DNA from: Membranipora membranacea
Lineage: Eukaryota; Bryozoa; Gymnolaemata; Cheilostomatida; Membraniporidae
Direction of reading: 5' to 3'
NCBI GenBank assembly: GCA_914767715.1
Contig: OU612072.1
Location: forward strand, 26,848,001 to 26,908,000
DNA length: 60,000 nucleotides
Position 1 is the stretch's first letter. Each line of letters begins with the position of its first letter. Shown in pieces: positions 57,191-60,000 of this stretch. Below the pieces are notes generated by a model. That model was not told where the DNA came from, searched no databases, and was given only the letters and a program-made list of their open reading frames with translations. Both the position numbers and the translations under genes were made by a program.

Positions 57191-60000
57191 CTTTCCCTGA
57201 TGAGTGCATGGAAATTGATTCAAAACCAGTTGACAAATTAGAATTATTAAGTCTTACTGAGAGCGTAATGGAGACTATAATATCACAAGGTAGTTAGATC
57301 ACTGATTGACGGCCCACATCGATTTGCATTAATGTATCATTTGGTACTATTTTGATTCATTACACTGACCATCACAGGAAAACTGAATTTGGCTAGATTT
57401 AAGAAAATTTACTCTCAACTTCATTTCCCTAGAAATAATTAACAATGGTATAACAGAAGCTGACAATTGTTAAGCGCCTTATCATCAACGCCCAAAAAAT
57501 TGAAATCATCATTTTTATCACCCATATATTCTTATACGTTTAACAAAGGTATTTCAAGAATCTTTGAAATTAATGGTCTAACGCTTCAATTATTCTCTGA
57601 ATATATTTTTTTTCTCAATGATGACTTGCCAGCATTTAATACTATAGTATAAAATCGATCTTATCTATAACTATACACCAAGCAATCGATAGAAATATTT
57701 GATTGCTTGGTATCCATCAGCGAGCAATCTTAGTCATATCATCTCTTCTCTGGTTGCTACGTTACCCAACATTTTCTCTGTCAGACAAGACTTCATTCAT
57801 CGATGCAAGGATTCATCCACAAGGATATATTACTGCTGACTCATCAGGCATCATACAGAACAAAGCAAAATCTGAGGTTAGGGATGGCTTTGGATCTCCA
57901 GCTAAAATTGTCGAAATTACACTACAAAATCTGCCTATTACTGCAACCATTAAACTCAAGATAGAGTTTGTAGATATGGAATCGTCTGGCTGGGATCTTT
58001 TTGAGATAATTACCACAAAACAGCTGGTGAACGATGAACCATCAAGGTCGACAAGAACTAAAGTTCTTTCAACTGAAGAGTCAGTGAGGGATGAGGAACG
58101 ATCATTTTCTGGCAACTCTACCTTAACATTCCGATATCATCATAATTCACTCCACTATCAACGATACTCAATGCGCCTACATTATACAGGTGATATCAGC
58201 AGTTCTATTCAGTATTGTGCCTGGATGAAATATTCAAAAGAAAAGCGAAACTTTTGTTGTGTAAAATACAAGATCAAAAAAGGTCAAAAATAATCACATA
58301 AGTTTAAGTGAACGCATACATACTCAGCTACGCTTACATGATGATTCCGAATTTGGACCGTTGCACTTTTACAGTTGAGTCCAGGGATGAAGACATCCCA
58401 ATGCTCGGGTCACTAAGACAGACTCAGTACAACTCATCTGATTATGAAGTCACTTGTGAAGACAAGTCATCAAGCACAGAGGGGACAACTTACAGCTGTC
58501 ACAATAGTCAGTGGTCCTCTGAGATAGATTGTACAGGATCACAGTCTGGTCTCTCGACACCACAACAGCAAACAGGTAATCCCAATAAACTATGTTAATC
58601 ATTTTAAACATCCGTCTCTTCTTTCGGGCAATTTCCAAAACTGAAAAAGAAAATCACTATGAAATATTTTATAATCCGCCGGTTTATGCCAAAAATTTCA
58701 AATTCAATTTGAGTGAATTTATTGTTGATTTTTCCAACAGAGTCTGCAGATCAGATGGGTTACAGCTTACTAGCACAAGTGAGCATCGGATTGAGTGTAC
58801 TACTGTTGATTGTGGTGGTAGCCATGGTTATACAAAGATTGTCACAAATGTAAGTCATCACTTGACATCAACAATATCCTATATTCTAAATGATTTATTT
58901 TGTATTAGGATATCAGTCGACTATTGAACAGCCAGAATGCCTTAAAATGATATTACAACCTTTTGAAGGTCCTAACAGGCATGACTGTTTGTATGATGAG
59001 CTATATATTGGTTATCAGCTTGGTGAAAAAATTGTCATCGCCATTTGGATTTTGGGTATGAATTACCAACCTGCTTTCTCAAACTGAAGAGTTCATAAAT
59101 GGAATTGATCTCATATTGCAGCAAGTCAAAGATGGCGAGTCAAAGGCATCGAAGACCTCGCCCATTATCAGAACTTCCTTATAATGGAGCTATTGGTAAG
59201 TTAATGTTGTATTTTATACAAGTGTGACAATGTCATGGAGAAATTGTTTGCTTTGATCTTTGCTTTATCACAATGAGGCCCATAAAAACAGCATACACAA
59301 GAATATATCTTTAGGTATGTGTACAAGACATATATGCGATGGCCAAATCTCCACTGCTGACAACTGTAAATGTGAAAGCATGTAAAGTAAAACTTGCTAA
59401 ATTGAGAGAATGATTGTAAGATTCAAATAAGTCTAATGAAATATAAAGTTTAATATATTTTATGTATTCAAATGAGTGTATCCAAATCAAACAGGGATTC
59501 TGACGATCAAATTAACCAAATTACAAAAAGTCAAATTATACATACTGCAATGAAAATGTTATTGATAGTTGCTTGCTGCATCTGTGCCTTATCCCTCTGA
59601 GGCCTGTGGAAAGTATTCACATGAATATGAAAAAAGTTGAAATCTCACAAATAATCAGAGTAATGTTATTTTGTGCAGAGGTACTTCACAAACAAGATTA
59701 CAAAATGGTGGCTTCCTCATTCTGACATTATACTGAGATTAATAAGGATGCCAGAAGTTAACCTCTGATGTCTTATAAGCTATGTTCCTGATAAACAAGG
59801 CATCAGGGGAGGGGAATTAGTATATTCAGATGAACACTCTGCTAAAGTTGACTTCACCTTTAAGTGTTCTGGTTATCTCATGTTGAACGAGACTTTGACA
59901 TTTAGGGGCTGATGAACAGTTAGTATATCTGAGAAAGTAGTCCAGGTGCTTTTTATGTAGAAACTCTTCAGGACAAAGACTGCAGAAACATTGATCGTTC
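56875..60000 (+). CDS. Receptor copy 5, partial at window edge, intact so far
   Basis: Exons are 56875-56888, 56998-57089, 57785-58189, 58375-58575, 58741-58849 and 59122-59195; the tail exon lies past 60000. The signal peptide ends CFYPALAQ. The CUB-like exon has lost the first acceptor used by copy 3 (no AG), but TTTTCTCTGTCAG at 57784 gives an exon of 405 nt in the right phase. Sushi has Arg instead of its first Cys (VESRDED) and keeps the other three. The membrane exon reads VSIGLSVLLLIVVVAMVIQ. The juxtamembrane exon keeps RPLSELP. The cassette-exon relic at 57434 contains a TAA and is presumably skipped. Confidence 0.75.
57157..57188. repeat. (TA)n microsatellite
   Basis: About 15 TA dinucleotides in the intron after the signal-peptide exon of receptor copy 5. 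Confidence 0.9.
59826..60000 (-). CDS. Nested antisense secreted Cys-rich gene, unit 5, partial
   Basis: Only the 3' part of exon 2 is in the window. It reads CSLCPEEFLHKKHL, then YFLRYTNCSSAPKC, without stops until TGA at about 59826-59828. That stop is later than in units 2 and 4, giving a different C-terminus after TRTLK. Position and orientation relative to receptor copy 5 are the same as in the other units. Confidence 0.7.
   Translation of the reverse strand, partial: NDQCFCSLCPEEFLHKKHLDYFLRYTNCSSAPKCQSLVQHEITRTLKGEVNFSRVFI

Overview
The window is metazoan nuclear DNA, AT-rich, with GT-AG introns of about 0.1 to 3.5 kb, tRNA-derived SINEs, decayed LINEs, foldback elements and many minisatellites. 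Three conserved single-copy-type genes fill the left half and a tandem, partly decayed receptor cluster fills the right half. The lineage cannot be fixed from sequence alone. An invertebrate is likely, because animal-type ACSS1 and LYSMD1 homologues sit beside a lineage-specific receptor family I do not recognise.

Left half. The minus strand from 13930 to 1166 holds a complete 14-exon gene for mitochondrial acetyl-CoA synthetase (ACSS1-like). The exons add up to 2010 nt in one consistent frame (669 aa). Head to head with it is a two-exon LYSMD1-like LysM gene (14946-17302, 242 aa). A ten-exon gene (18896-26088, 467 aa) follows, encoding a predicted lipidated protein (MGCAAS N-terminus) with a PH-like domain and a long Pro/Gln/Gly-rich, prion-like tail. 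Introns of these genes carry minisatellites. In three ACSS1 introns the repeat unit includes or starts at the splice donor, so a real splice site is followed by a ladder of decoys.

Middle (26.1-31 kb). This part has no recognised gene. It holds a tRNA-derived SINE and a 1.36-kb near-perfect inverted repeat flanked by TTAA.

Right half (31-60 kb). There are five copies of a receptor unit on the plus strand. The intact form (copy 3, 44860-50497, 488 aa) has a signal peptide, a CUB-like domain without cysteines, one Sushi/CCP domain, one membrane span, an SH3-ligand motif (RPLPELP), and a cytoplasmic tail with an ITAM-spaced tyrosine pair (YESI-x8-YTTI) and a YxN motif. Copy 5 is intact up to the window edge. 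Copies 1, 2 and 4 are broken. In units 1, 2, 4 and 5 a second gene lies antisense in the intron before the tail exon. It encodes a 123-aa secreted cysteine-rich protein and is intact in units 2 and 4, even though their receptor is dead. A repeated pair of immunoreceptor-like membrane protein and nested secreted protein is the best candidate here for an undescribed system, possibly recognition or immunity; that function is inference. A piggyBac-type MITE, a 348-bp insertion, a LINE 3' end and a microhomology deletion mark the cluster as fast-evolving.
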